64,000 nucleotides of DNA from Candidatus Gastranaerophilales bacterium (GCA_944325005.1 CALUYO010000002.1:1-64000), one strand, 5' to 3'. Numbered from the stretch's first letter, positions 52,960-62,113 are shown. Program-made: numbers and translations. Notes: generated by a model not told the origin, from the sequence alone.

Positions 52960-53538
52960 ATGAAAAAAGCATTTTTACTAGCCAGTATCTTATTTATTTC
53001 TGTAATATCTACGGCATGTATTAATAACTTTGCAGTTCAGGAGCTTAACAATAAAGCAAAAACTTTTATGGATAAAGGGGATTATGCGTCTGCTATTGAA
53101 CGTTTAAAGTCAAGTGTGGACCTTGACGGAAGTGTTTTTGAAACACAGTATAACCTTGCTGTTGCCTATACAAAAGCTGAAGATTATGCTAATGCTATTA
53201 AAACTTATAATGATGCAATAAAATTGAATCCTAACTTTGCTGATGCCTATTATTCTCTTGCGGTTTGTGAAGAAAATCTTGCAAAAGATATTATATCGGG
53301 GAATGTTATTGTTAATGATGATGATACAATAGAAAAAGCTGAAGAGACTGATGAGGAGGATGTTCAAGATAAAGAGCTTTCCCGGAATGCTGCAAAGATG
53401 CTTACAAATCTCTTAAACAGTTCAATTTCTGATTATCAAATTTACCTTGATAAGGGGCAAAATATTGATGACAGAGCTTATGTAGAAGATAAGATTAAAG
53501 AGCTCCAGATGCTCCTTGCAAAAAATACTGTGAAGTAA
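52960..53538 (+). CDS. TPR-repeat lipoprotein
   Basis: A 192-residue lipoprotein. MKKAFLLASILFISVISTACIN gives a signal peptide with the lipobox STAC (Cys near 20). TPR units follow: GDYASAIERLKSSVDLDGSVF, YNLAVAYTKAEDYANAIKTYNDAIKLNPNF and AYYSLAVCEENL. The later part is acidic. TPR lipoproteins often help assemble outer-membrane complexes. The next gene, 2 nt on, is lgt, which attaches the lipid to such proteins. Confidence 0.85.
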   Translation: MKKAFLLASILFISVISTACINNFAVQELNNKAKTFMDKGDYASAIERLKSSVDLDGSVFETQYNLAVAYTKAEDYANAIKTYNDAIKLNPNFADAYYSLAVCEENLAKDIISGNVIVNDDDTIEKAEETDEEDVQDKELSRNAAKMLTNLLNSSISDYQIYLDKGQNIDDRAYVEDKIKELQMLLAKNTVK

Positions 53539-53540
53539 CC

Positions 53541-54335
53541 ATGTTTCAATCACCGGCAGAAGTTGCATTTTCTATATTTGGTTTTCCTGTTTATTTTTAC
53601 GGAATTATCCTTGCTTTAGCTATCCTTGTTGGTGTTTATTCTGCCTATTTTTTGTATAAACACTTTTATGACAAAGAAAAGGCCTCAAGTATTATTGATT
53701 TTTCACCTTATATAATTATAATTGGTATAATTGGTGCTAGATTATATTATTGTATCGTTAATTATTCTTATTATTTTCATCATCCGTTTGAAATATTTTA
53801 TATCCGGCAGGGTGGGTTATCAATTCATGGTATGATAATTGTGGGATTAATAACTTTATTTGTTTTTTCAAAAATTTATAAAATCTCTTTTTTTAAGCTC
53901 ATTGATGTTTTTTTATGCGGTACAGCACTAGGACAGTGTATTGGCAGATGGGGTAACTTTTTTAATTCGGAAGCTTTCGGTACTCCTACAAATCTCCCAT
54001 GGAAGTTGTTTATTCCTGTTGAAAAAAGACCGCCTCAATATTTGGATTTTGACTATTTTCATCCGACTTTTCTCTATGAAAGCATACTGGACTTACTTAT
54101 TTTTATTTTTCTTTTGCTTTTATTCAGAAAATTTTCAAAACATCCGGGATTAATTGCATGTTTTTATCTTATAATGTATTCTTTTGCAAGAATATTTGTT
54201 GAGCATTTTAGGGTTGACAGTATATTGAATATTTATGGGGTTCCGGTTGCGCAGATAATGTCTCTTGCTTTAATCTTATTTGCTTCAATTTTTATGGTAT
54301 ACATTATTTATAGAGATAATTCATTCCGGCATTGA
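53541..54335 (+). CDS. lgt: Prolipoprotein diacylglyceryl transferase
   Basis: An inner-membrane enzyme of 264 aa that adds diacylglycerol to lipobox Cys. VYFYGIILALAILVGVYSAYF is the first helix, RQGGLSIHGMIIVG and GQCIGRWGNFFNSEAFG the signatures (GRxGNFxNxE), and HPTFLYESILDLLIF follows. About seven hydrophobic helices are present. It is co-transcribed with the TPR lipoprotein upstream. Confidence 0.95.
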   Translation: MFQSPAEVAFSIFGFPVYFYGIILALAILVGVYSAYFLYKHFYDKEKASSIIDFSPYIIIIGIIGARLYYCIVNYSYYFHHPFEIFYIRQGGLSIHGMIIVGLITLFVFSKIYKISFFKLIDVFLCGTALGQCIGRWGNFFNSEAFGTPTNLPWKLFIPVEKRPPQYLDFDYFHPTFLYESILDLLIFIFLLLLFRKFSKHPGLIACFYLIMYSFARIFVEHFRVDSILNIYGVPVAQIMSLALILFASIFMVYIIYRDNSFRH

Positions 54336-54367
54336 TTTTTGTATTTATTTGTCATTAAATATAAGTT

Positions 54368-55537
54368 ATGAATGATAAATTACCCCGTAATAAAAAGGCG
54401 CTGTTCTGGCTGAGCGGTTCACATTTTATAAATGATATTTATACAGGTGTTCTTAATCCTATTATGCCGTTTATAGCTGTTAAGATTGGAATAACGATGG
54501 CTGTTGCCACTATAATTCTTACTGTATCACATATTTTTTCATCACTATTGCAGCCGTTATTCGGCTATTTTGCTGATAATATTGTTAAACGATCATTTAT
54601 TTTCTGGGGGTTAATTTTATCCTCAATTTTTATTCCGCTTTCTGCTCTGGCACATAATCCTTTTATTCTTATTTTATTTATTATATTCGGTAGTATAGGC
54701 TCCAGTCTTTTTCATCCTCAGGCGCTCGGATTTGCTTCAAGGTTTGCAGGAAAAGAAGATGCCGGTAAATCTATGGCTATTTTTGTTGCTATGGGTACAC
54801 TTGGCTATTCATTCGGGCCTATTATCTCTTCTGCTATAACTCAGTTTTTAGGAATGCCTAAAATGCCATTGATGACTATTGCTGGTATTGTATGGGCTTT
54901 GTTAATGTTTTCATTTGTACCAAAGCTTTCTTTGTCTGAGCCGGTTATTTCTAAAATTGATTTTAAAACAGCTTTCAATAGAATTTTGACTAATAAAAAG
55001 CTTAATATTTTAAATGTTATTGCAATGCTGAAAACAATGATTATGTCTGCATGTTTTATTCTACTACCTTTTTTGTGGAAAGATATGGGATATAAACCTT
55101 TTTATATCGGCTTAGCTTTATTTTTATTTATTTTTGCCGGTGGTATTGGTTCGCTTATAAGCAGTAGCCTTGAAAAAAGACTCGGTGCCGCTAATGTTTT
55201 TTATATATCAATGATTTCTACTTTACCTTTAATGATTTTATTTATTTTAACCTGTTCACTTCACCCTGTTTTATCGCTTGTAATATTTGTAATTATGGGG
55301 TTTGTGACTATGATGGCAACACCTGTTACTATGGTCATGGCGCAGAATGTTCTTCCGGAATACAAAAGTATAATTTCGGGGTTTATAAATGGTTTTTCTT
55401 GGGGGATTGTGGCAATTGTTATGTCAATGCTGGGTTTTATCGCTGAAAAATTTGGAATTACAAACGTTTTATTATTTGTCGCTATAATCCCTGCGATATG
55501 TTCGGTACTGGTTAAAGAATTATTCAAGCAAGAATAA
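54368..55537 (+). CDS. MFS transporter, Fsr-like
   Basis: A 389-residue major-facilitator protein with about twelve hydrophobic helices. FWLSGSHFINDIYTGVLNPIMPF at the start resembles the fosmidomycin-resistance (Fsr) family; LQPLFGYFADNIVKR is the loop 2-3 motif. Substrate unknown. No Shine-Dalgarno precedes the ATG; a TTGATT-N17-TTAAAT pair (54332-54360) would start the message on it, a weaker leaderless candidate. Its stop touches the stop of the convergent gene at 55538. Confidence 0.85.
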   Translation: MNDKLPRNKKALFWLSGSHFINDIYTGVLNPIMPFIAVKIGITMAVATIILTVSHIFSSLLQPLFGYFADNIVKRSFIFWGLILSSIFIPLSALAHNPFILILFIIFGSIGSSLFHPQALGFASRFAGKEDAGKSMAIFVAMGTLGYSFGPIISSAITQFLGMPKMPLMTIAGIVWALLMFSFVPKLSLSEPVISKIDFKTAFNRILTNKKLNILNVIAMLKTMIMSACFILLPFLWKDMGYKPFYIGLALFLFIFAGGIGSLISSSLEKRLGAANVFYISMISTLPLMILFILTCSLHPVLSLVIFVIMGFVTMMATPVTMVMAQNVLPEYKSIISGFINGFSWGIVAIVMSMLGFIAEKFGITNVLLFVAIIPAICSVLVKELFKQE

Positions 55538-55816
55538 TTAAGCTAATACATTTAATGATTTTTTTATACTATTATTTTGGTGTTTAGTGACCATTTTTTC
55601 CTGCAGATATGCAACATTATAAAGAAGTTTGTTAGTTAATAAATCAAGACTCATTTTTTTATCCATTTTATTAAGCATGCTCAAATCATGTTCACCACCG
55701 AATGTATGTGTATTATTTACTCCGTTAATCATGGAATTTGTTAATTGCATGGATGCAAAAGATGCATTATTCATTGTATTAACAGCGTTAAAACGGGCTA
55801 TGGATGAAACTAACAT
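55538..55816 (-). CDS. Small hypothetical protein, 92 aa
   Basis: A 92-residue protein rich in Asn, Met and Ser (MLVSSIARFNAVNTMNNASF at the start, then MLNKMDKKMSLDLLTNKLLYN). No signal peptide or known family. GGAG lies upstream of the ATG. Composition recalls the small proteins at 27651 and 36212. TTGTTACA (minus strand, 55892-55899) lies upstream, as before the genes at 36545 and 62113. Confidence 0.55.
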   Translation of the reverse strand: MLVSSIARFNAVNTMNNASFASMQLTNSMINGVNNTHTFGGEHDLSMLNKMDKKMSLDLLTNKLLYNVAYLQEKMVTKHQNNSIKKSLNVLA

Positions 55817-55917
55817 TCCTAACTCCTATCCTAGTGTCTCCTACATATATTAATATAAAATATAAAATAAATAAAATCAAGTATTAATTTTTGTAACAAA
55901 TAGGCTAATCTTTGAAA

Positions 55918-55946
55918 TTGAAGATTATATATATTTTTTATATATA
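55918..55946 (+). promoter_or_regulatory. Promoter of an orphan small RNA
   Basis: TTGAAG (55918-55923), a 17-nt spacer and TATATA (55941-55946) on the plus strand, in a gene-free stretch. Confidence 0.4.
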
Positions 55947-55952
55947 TAGTTG

Positions 55953-56062
55953 ATACATAGAGATATTAACAGAGAGAGTATTTTAAATAAGAGAGAGACA
56001 CTAATTCCTATTCCTACCTTCCTAAAAACAAAATTTTCCCCTTATTCAAGGGGCTTTTTTTT
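55953..56062 (+). ncRNA. Candidate orphan small RNA with intrinsic terminator
   Basis: The gap 55817-56107 holds no convincing gene. On the plus strand a promoter-like pair is followed about 85 nt later by a strong terminator: CCCCTT (56038-56043), loop ATTC, AAGGGG (56048-56053), then eight T. No plus-strand gene ends nearby; the MFS stop is 500 nt upstream. The transcript of about 110 nt has GAGAGAG-type stretches that could pair with ribosome sites. A 61-codon frame across it runs through both terminators and lacks a ribosome site, so I do not call it. Confidence 0.45.
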
Positions 56063-56069
56063 GCCAATA

Positions 56070-56102
56070 AAAAAATCCCCGCTTATTAAGCGGGGATTTT
56101 TT
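56070..56102 (-). terminator. Intrinsic terminator of pyk
   Basis: AATCCCCGCTT and AAGCGGGGATT around an ATT loop, with A and T runs outside. It ends the minus-strand pyk transcript 6 nt after the stop. Confidence 0.85.
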
Positions 56103-56107
56103 AGTAT

Positions 56108-57550
56108 TTATTCACTGAGTAAACCTATTTTGTGAATTTTAATGAAGTTTGTTCCACCTACAAGAAGTTCCGGAACAGACCCTGTTATAACAACATAGTC
56201 TCCTTTTTCGAGTCCCAAACCATTAATCAAAAATTTATCTAACTCTAATAGTGATTTTTTGTCAATTGATGGTTCAATATCAACAGGAATCGGATAAACT
56301 CCTCTGTATAATTTTATATCACGACAAATATGTCTATGCGGACAGCAAGCAAAAATAGGTACGCTTAGTTTTGCTTCTGCCAGCATTGATGCTGTAAATC
56401 CGCTTCCGGTTAGCGCAATTGCGGCTTTTACATCCATTTTTCTTGTCATATCAGCGATTGACATTCCTATTGCCATGGCCTGGGAATCTTTTTCTTCTTC
56501 AATCATTTTTCTCGGGAATTTATTTTTCCTCATGAACGGAGAGGCTTCTACATTATCAGCAATTTTTTTCATCATTGAAACTGCTTCTACAGGATAAGCA
56601 CCCGCAGCTGTTTCCCCGGATAACATAATTGCATCGGTACCATCTAAAATTGCATTGGCAACGTCAGAGGTTTCCGCACGTGTCGGGATTGGATTTTCAA
56701 TCATACTATCAAGCATCTGTGTTGCGACTATTACAACTTTTCTTTTAGCATTAGCTTTTCTGATAATGGTTTTTTGAACAATAGGTACTTTTTCATTTGA
56801 AATTTCAATACCTAAATCTCCTCTGGCAACCATGATACCGTCAGAAACTTCAATAATGGCATCAATATTTTCAACAGCCTGGGGCTTTTCAATTTTAGAA
56901 ATAATTCTGGCTGTAGTATTTCCATGGCTGTGTAAAAGTTCTCTTAATTTTACAACATCAGAAGCTTCTCTTACAAATGATAACCCCAGATAGTCAATGT
57001 CATTGTGAGCTGCAAATTCCACAAATTTAATATCACGTTCTGTTAAAACATCAAGGCTGCCCTGTGAACCGGGGATATTAATTCCTTTTCTCTGTTTTAA
57101 AAGACCGTCTGTTAATACTTCTGCAAATATTACCCTATCTTCAACTTTTTTTACTTCAAGCTGAATTTTGCCATCGTCTATCATGATTTTTTCACCGGGA
57201 GTAACGTCATCAGCCATGCCTTTGTAGTCAACAGGCAGTATATCACCTGTAACTTCAGGCTGGTGGCGGAATTTTAAAATTTCACCTTTGTGTATTTCAA
57301 TAGATTCAGGCAAATTTCCTATTCTGATTTTAGGTCCCTGTAGATCTAGCAAAACCGGGATTAAAGTTCTTTCTTCTTTTTCAATTTCTCTAATGTAAGA
57401 TAAATTGGTTTTGTGCATTTCAACATCTCCATGCGAAGAATTTAATCTGAACATGGTGACGCCTGCTTTAAAAAGCTCTCTGATTTTTTCCTTTGTCGAT
57501 GTTGCAGGTCCAAGAGTTGCAACAATTTTCGTCATAGTGTAATTATCCAT
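56108..57550 (-). CDS. pyk: Pyruvate kinase
   Basis: Makes pyruvate and ATP from PEP. TKIVATLGPATSTKEKI opens the barrel, FRLNSSHGDVEMH, VLLDLQGPKIRIGNLP and IISKIEKPQAVENIDAIIEVSDGIMVARGDLG (the catalytic Lys and metal Glu region, cited as SKIEKP and ARGDLG) are intact. ATQMLDSMIENPIPTRAE and MLSGETAAGAYPVEAV follow. At 480 aa it is a complete type without the extra PEP-utilising tail. AAGGA precedes the start. Confidence 0.97.
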   Translation of the reverse strand: MDNYTMTKIVATLGPATSTKEKIRELFKAGVTMFRLNSSHGDVEMHKTNLSYIREIEKEERTLIPVLLDLQGPKIRIGNLPESIEIHKGEILKFRHQPEVTGDILPVDYKGMADDVTPGEKIMIDDGKIQLEVKKVEDRVIFAEVLTDGLLKQRKGINIPGSQGSLDVLTERDIKFVEFAAHNDIDYLGLSFVREASDVVKLRELLHSHGNTTARIISKIEKPQAVENIDAIIEVSDGIMVARGDLGIEISNEKVPIVQKTIIRKANAKRKVVIVATQMLDSMIENPIPTRAETSDVANAILDGTDAIMLSGETAAGAYPVEAVSMMKKIADNVEASPFMRKNKFPRKMIEEEKDSQAMAIGMSIADMTRKMDVKAAIALTGSGFTASMLAEAKLSVPIFACCPHRHICRDIKLYRGVYPIPVDIEPSIDKKSLLELDKFLINGLGLEKGDYVVITGSVPELLVGGTNFIKIHKIGLLSE

Positions 57551-57600
57551 ACTTTTCCTTTCTATATTGGGTAAAATTATTTAAAATAATAACTTACATG

Positions 57601-57629
57601 TTTACAAAAATTTAATTGTACGTTATAAT
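57601..57629 (+). promoter_or_regulatory. Promoter of the SLH protein gene
   Basis: TTTACA (57601-57606), a 17-nt spacer and TATAAT (57624-57629). The leader is about 38 nt and carries GAGG before the ATG. Confidence 0.7.
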
Positions 57630-57673
57630 TTTACACGAAAAAGGTTTACTAGTAAATATGAGGAAGTAAGAAA

Positions 57674-58933
57674 ATGAAAAAAATTATTTCTGCAATTATG
57701 GCTTTTTGCTTATTAGCATTAAATGCCATGCCTGTTCTGGCAGCCTCTATAGCAGATGTCAGCCAGAACTACTGGGCAAGCAAAGAGATTAATATTGTTG
57801 TTGATAACAATATTATGTCACTTTCCGGAAATCGTTTCAATCCGGAAGGAAACATTACAAGGGTTGAATTTGTTAATGCTCTTTTAAAGGTATTATCCGA
57901 TGAAAACGTGAATGTTACTATCTCAAATAAATTTTCTGATGTAACTAAGTCTAACCCGAATTATGATAATATTTTACGTTCTCAGCAGCTGGGTCTGGTT
58001 TACGGATATCCTGACGGGACATTCAAGCCTAACAAATCAGTATTAAGATCTGAAGCTCAATCTGTTATGAGCCACATTACAAAAGATATGGATGCAGATA
58101 AATCTATTCTTAATCAGTTCAAAGATGCCTCTGCTATTCCTGCTTGGGCTAAAAATGTTTATGCCAAAACTATTAATTACGGCATTTATGTAAATTATCC
58201 TGATTCAAGAGAGTTAAGACCTAATGACAATTTGTCAAGAGCAGAAGCTGCTGTTCTTTTAGCAAGACTTAAAGAAAAATTAGATCTTGTTAAAGCTCAG
58301 TATATTGGTGCTACAAGAGTTGAACATCTTGATGTAACTAAAAAGGCTCCTAACAATGAAGTTAGAATTAACAACATTCAAAATATTATCAACGAAGGTA
58401 ACGTTCTTGTTGTTGCGTTTGAAGATAAGTTTAAATCAGAAGATCACAAAGCAGGCGATATAGTAACTTTTGTTGCAAATGAAGATATTTGTACAGAAGA
58501 GGGTTCTCTGGTAATTCCTGCCGGAACTAAATTTATTGCTAAAATTAATGAAATTAAAGACCCGAAATGGTTTAACAAAAATGCTAGAGTTTATCCTCAG
58601 TTATGCAAAATTATTTTACCTAACGGAAAAGAAGCTGCATTTAATGCTAAACCTTTCTCAAAAGATTATTCTTTAAAAGAAGGTCCATGGATGACTACGG
58701 GTAAACTTGTACTGTGTACATTGACAGGTGGTGTTGTTGGTACAGGTGCTGGTGTTGGCTTTGCATTTATTCCAAGCCCTGACTTAATCGGTACTGGTAT
58801 TGCGATTGGTTTACCTGTTGGTGCTGCTGTTGGTCTTGCAACGGGTCTCGTTACTAAAGGTCTTGAATACCACGCTAAGTCAGGTGAAATGGTTTATGTT
58901 ATTTTACTTGACGATGCAACTGTATCAAAATAG
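57674..58933 (+). CDS. SLH-domain envelope protein
   Basis: A 419-residue exported protein. A signal peptide (ends PVLAAS, near 24) is followed by three S-layer-homology repeats to about residue 200: FNPEGNITRVEFVNALLKVL, GYPDGTFKPNKSVLRSEAQSV and LRPNDNLSRAEAAVLLARL. Such repeats hold proteins to pyruvylated wall polymers or, in cyanobacteria, anchor porins. A polysaccharide pyruvyl transferase family gene is in this window. The second half is beta-rich and ends with a Gly-rich hydrophobic stretch near 350-395 (GVVGTGAGVGFAF, GLPVGAAVGLATGLV). It has its own promoter and terminator. Confidence 0.88.
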   Translation: MKKIISAIMAFCLLALNAMPVLAASIADVSQNYWASKEINIVVDNNIMSLSGNRFNPEGNITRVEFVNALLKVLSDENVNVTISNKFSDVTKSNPNYDNILRSQQLGLVYGYPDGTFKPNKSVLRSEAQSVMSHITKDMDADKSILNQFKDASAIPAWAKNVYAKTINYGIYVNYPDSRELRPNDNLSRAEAAVLLARLKEKLDLVKAQYIGATRVEHLDVTKKAPNNEVRINNIQNIINEGNVLVVAFEDKFKSEDHKAGDIVTFVANEDICTEEGSLVIPAGTKFIAKINEIKDPKWFNKNARVYPQLCKIILPNGKEAAFNAKPFSKDYSLKEGPWMTTGKLVLCTLTGGVVGTGAGVGFAFIPSPDLIGTGIAIGLPVGAAVGLATGLVTKGLEYHAKSGEMVYVILLDDATVSK

Positions 58934-58955
58934 TTTGATATTAAACTTATTTCAT

Positions 58956-58990
58956 AAAGAACCGGTAGTATAAAATTACCGGTTCTTTTT
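58956..58990 (+). terminator. Intrinsic terminator of the SLH gene
   Basis: AAAGAACCGGTA (58956-58967) and TACCGGTTCTTT (58977-58988), 12 bp with a 9-nt loop, then T residues. Confidence 0.88.
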
Positions 58991-59118
58991 AATATTTTTA
59001 ATTAGTTATTTTCGGCTATATATATTACCCGCCAAGGTATAGTAAAATCTTTCATAAAGTTTAAAATAAGTATGTGAATATTTCTTTCACATTTACTAAA
59101 TTGTTATGGGAGTATTTT

Positions 59119-59481
59119 ATGAAAAAATTATGTATTTCTTTAGCACTCATAGGTGCTGTTACTTTTTCTACTCAGGGAGCTTTTGCAGCATGGGAGGGTG
59201 TCCAATCCTTAAATCCTATGCCTTATCTGTCTTATCTTAATCCTCTGCCATACATTGGTATTGGTGAGAATAAGACTGATTTTAGCTTAAATCCGTTTAC
59301 TGGGTTTAAAAACTGTGATAAGTGTAAAGTTAAAAAAGTGAAAAAATGCGACGAATGTACTCGTATACAGCCGACCCCGTGTCCTACCTGCAGAAAAGCG
59401 TTTGCAGAACCATGTGATACTTGTGACAGGGTTTACATTCAGCCTGTACAGCCAAAGTGTCCGTGTATGATTGATCATTAA
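59119..59481 (+). CDS. Secreted small protein with CxxC repeats
   Basis: A 120-residue exported protein. MKKLCISLALIGAVTFSTQG leads to a signal-peptidase site at AFAA. The mature part has a Pro/Tyr/Leu stretch (LNPMPYLSYLNPLPYIGIG) and then four CxxC pairs (CDKC, CDEC, CPTC, CDTC) plus a final CPC before MIDH. Evenly spaced CxxC pairs suggest metal binding or disulfide cross-links in an envelope structure. ATG 59119 has GGGAG 6 nt upstream; the longer frame is unsupported. Followed by a hairpin terminator. Family not recognised. Confidence 0.75.
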   Translation: MKKLCISLALIGAVTFSTQGAFAAWEGVQSLNPMPYLSYLNPLPYIGIGENKTDFSLNPFTGFKNCDKCKVKKVKKCDECTRIQPTPCPTCRKAFAEPCDTCDRVYIQPVQPKCPCMIDH

Positions 59482-59485
59482 ACTG

Positions 59486-59513
59486 AAAGAGCCCTTTTTA
59501 TTAAGGGCTCTTT
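59486..59513. terminator. Bidirectional terminator
   Basis: AAAGAGCCCTT and AAGGGCTCTTT around a TTTATT loop, between the CxxC protein gene and the convergent kinase gene. Confidence 0.85.
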
Positions 59514-59515
59514 TA

Positions 59516-60352
59516 TTAATATTCGACAATATTTTGTAATGTATTAAGTATATTATCTGTAATTTCCTGAATATATTCCTGTGATACCATCCCGTTAATT
59601 ACTGCATCTGATATCTGATATGCCGGCCTGATATATTGCTGGGCTGTTCTGTTAACGTCCTGAAACTGCAAATCTGCTGCAGTTCCGGTTTTACCTCTCA
59701 GCGCTGCACGTTTATACCATCGTTCTTTTATAACTTCCAGCGGGGTATAAACATAAACCTTAACATCCATAATATCCCTTAACCCTTCATTAAGAACATA
59801 TAAACCTTCCGTAAGTACTACTTTTGCAGGTTTTTTTACATCTCCGTCTGGGTCTGAAACGCATGTAACAAAATCGTATTTGGGAGAAGTTATTTCTCTG
59901 CCTGATTTAAGTTTGATAAGGTGTTTTTTCATTAGTTCAAGGTCAATTACATCCGGGGTATCAAAGCTGAAGCCTGTTTTAAACAGAGCTTCATAGCTTC
60001 CTGCCTCTTTAAGTTCTTTAGATGTATCTTTATAGTAGTCATCACAGCGTATAACAGTATAAATTCCTTCTTTTTTTTCTTTTACACAGGCTTTAATTGT
60101 ATTATCAACAAAAACTGTTTTACCTGATGCGCTTTCTCCGGTTATACCGATAAGAAATGTTTTTTTCTTTTCCTGTACCACTTTTCTTGCTATATTTAAA
60201 ATGAGATTTTCAGACGTTTTTAAAAACAGCGGTTGTGATTGCAGTTTATCTTCTTCCAGTATTTTCTTCAAAGATTCTACAATATTTGATATGACTTCCA
60301 TATCACGTCTGCTTGAATAATAATCATAACTTGTTAGAAAATCTGTTGCCAT
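59516..60352 (-). CDS. Uridine-kinase-like P-loop kinase
   Basis: A 278-residue kinase of the uridine kinase/phosphoribulokinase superfamily. Walker A is IGITGESASGKTVFVDN (near 80). TVIRCDDYYKDTS, FDTPDVIDLELMKKHL, SPKYDFVTCVSD and VVLTEGLYVL are family motifs. About 70 residues precede the P-loop, longer than standard Udk, so the substrate may differ. The stop lies 3 nt from the shared terminator. Confidence 0.85.
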   Translation of the reverse strand: MATDFLTSYDYYSSRRDMEVISNIVESLKKILEEDKLQSQPLFLKTSENLILNIARKVVQEKKKTFLIGITGESASGKTVFVDNTIKACVKEKKEGIYTVIRCDDYYKDTSKELKEAGSYEALFKTGFSFDTPDVIDLELMKKHLIKLKSGREITSPKYDFVTCVSDPDGDVKKPAKVVLTEGLYVLNEGLRDIMDVKVYVYTPLEVIKERWYKRAALRGKTGTAADLQFQDVNRTAQQYIRPAYQISDAVINGMVSQEYIQEITDNILNTLQNIVEY

Positions 60353-60559
60353 TCTACTTCCCCTGTATATATTCTAATATAATACATTAAACTTTTTTTA
60401 TTTTGTTAGAATAATAAATTTTGTAACAATATTATAAATATTTTTAAAGAATGTTCCAAAATGTGCCGTTATGGGAATATGTGAAGTAGCCTTTGCGGTA
60501 AAGCTTATAATTTACTGTTAGAAGTCTACAAAGGTAGAATGAAATGAGGAGATATGTAC

Positions 60560-60733
60560 ATGTATCATGATGAAATTTTTGAAAATGCGCTGAGAGATGT
60601 TAGGGAAGAAAGTTACAAGGCACTGAAAGAAGAAATTTCTTCTATGGAATCGTCAATTGAGCGTTTTATCAAGAATATTTTGGAGTGCACTTCCAGTAAA
60701 TCTGAAAGAGATTTTAACGTTCAGTCACTTTAA
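60560..60733 (+). CDS. Small helical hypothetical protein, 57 aa
   Basis: A 57-codon gene with GAGGAG 8 nt before ATG 60560 and a terminator just after the stop. The product begins MYHDEIFENALRDVREESYK and ends SERDFNVQSL. It is charged and mainly helical, with one Cys. No family recognised. The upstream 200 nt (60353-60559) hold only AT-rich sequence with a TTGTTACA (minus, 60422-60429) and a TATAAT at about 60508. Confidence 0.65.
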   Translation: MYHDEIFENALRDVREESYKALKEEISSMESSIERFIKNILECTSSKSERDFNVQSL

Positions 60734-60747
60734 TACTTAAAACTAAT

Positions 60748-60780
60748 AAAAAGAAATCGCTTTCAAAGCGGTTTCTTTTT
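60748..60780. terminator. Bidirectional terminator
   Basis: AAAGAAATCGCTT pairs with AAGCGGTTTCTTT (one G-T pair) around a TCA loop, with A and T runs outside. It serves the 57-aa gene and the convergent gene at 60779. Confidence 0.85.
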
Positions 60781-62113
60781 ACATATACATTCCTAAGTTT
60801 TGTTGTGCAAATATATTCCCGTTTGCCAGTTGATTAAGTGCATTTAATATATCAGTATAATCTGTTGAAGTCTGATAATCATTCTCAGTAACTGAAACTG
60901 TCTTTTCTGCTGTTAGTTTTTCGTATGCTTTTATAACTTCTTCATCTGTGCAACCTCCGTTTTCAGCTGCTTTTTTCTCAACTTTTGCAAGTAATATTTC
61001 TTTTCCTTTTTTCGATTTTTCGGCATTTTTAGCCAGTTTCTTAGCTTCTGCTTCCTTGTGTTTTTCAAGCTCTGATTTACCTGTAATAGATTTTACGCCT
61101 TTTCCTGCAAGCCAGCTGCACAAAATTCCTGTACCTACGCCTATAATAGCGCCTACAGCTCCACCAACCGCTGTACCTATTGGCCCTCCAATGCATGTCC
61201 CAATTGCAGCTCCTGCTTTAGCTCCTGCAATAGCTCCAACTTTAGCACCGACAGCATAACCGACACCTTCTGCTGCGACAACTGCTCCTGTCTTAACAAG
61301 CTGTTTGGTACCTTTCCCTGCTCCGCATGTTTTATATGTTTCAATTATTTCCGGAGTTTCTATGGCCAAACCTATTGCAGCCGTTGCTAGCCCTCCTCCT
61401 TTTGCTCCTTTTGAAAGTGTTTTTATTGCTTTATTAGAACTTGTGGCTCCTTTTTTCAATGCACCGTCTATTGCATCATAACCTGTATATTTTTTTACGC
61501 CTGACCAGGCTTTGCCGCGAAGCGTAGAAGGTTTAATTATTCCTGCCTGGCGTGCTTTATGTACTTCTAAATCTGCTTTTGCTATAGCTTCATCTACTTT
61601 TTTTAGGTGTTCTCTAAGGGCTTTCCCTGTTAATTTTTTACTTTTAGCTTCTGCAATTAGTTTTCTTGCTTCATCGTAGTATGATGCTTTTGTAGATTGA
61701 TTAAATAATTTTGCTCTTGCAGATGGCTTTGTTGTCTGTCCCATTTGCGAGTATTCAGGTTTTACCGGAACTTTTTTTTCTAATTCAACTAAATTATTAT
61801 AATAACTTCTATTGTTTATAGTTTCTAATATATTATTTCCTTTAAGATATTTTATAGCATCTTTTGCAGATTTGTTTTTAGTCATCACTTCCTGCCATGC
61901 GGAAGTATAATTGCCATAATTTTTTATTGCCCATTTGGGAGCTGTCCATAAAGCTGCTTTTCCTGTTTTCCATACCAGCGGGAGTGCAACGGTTCCGCCG
62001 GCAAATATAAGTTGTGAGTTTAACTCCTGTACATCAAACGGATTATGATTCAGCTGTGCTCCTGCGGCATAGCTGGCTAATTTATAATAATTATTGTTTA
62101 TAGAACTTGCCAT
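60779..62113 (-). CDS. Glycine-zipper membrane-associated protein, lineage-type
   Basis: A 444-residue protein of no known family. The N-terminus (SINNNYYKLASYAAGAQLNH) is polar, then basic helices follow. Residues about 270-330 form a glycine zipper (VGAIAGAKAGAAIGTCIGG, then PIGTAVGGAVGAIIGVGTGI), the kind that inserts into membranes. A Lys/Glu-rich helix follows and the end is Asn- and Gln-rich. The neighbour at 62232 has the same flavour and the two share a promoter-like element. A role in the cell envelope is likely but unproven. Confidence 0.65.
   Translation of the reverse strand: MASSINNNYYKLASYAAGAQLNHNPFDVQELNSQLIFAGGTVALPLVWKTGKAALWTAPKWAIKNYGNYTSAWQEVMTKNKSAKDAIKYLKGNNILETINNRSYYNNLVELEKKVPVKPEYSQMGQTTKPSARAKLFNQSTKASYYDEARKLIAEAKSKKLTGKALREHLKKVDEAIAKADLEVHKARQAGIIKPSTLRGKAWSGVKKYTGYDAIDGALKKGATSSNKAIKTLSKGAKGGGLATAAIGLAIETPEIIETYKTCGAGKGTKQLVKTGAVVAAEGVGYAVGAKVGAIAGAKAGAAIGTCIGGPIGTAVGGAVGAIIGVGTGILCSWLAGKGVKSITGKSELEKHKEAEAKKLAKNAEKSKKGKEILLAKVEKKAAENGGCTDEEVIKAYEKLTAEKTVSVTENDYQTSTDYTDILNALNQLANGNIFAQQNLGMYM

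Noticed and set aside
55950-56135. 61-codon frame across two terminators
   Set aside because: It has no ribosome site and reads through both hairpins into the end of pyk; the region is better explained by a small RNA and a terminator.
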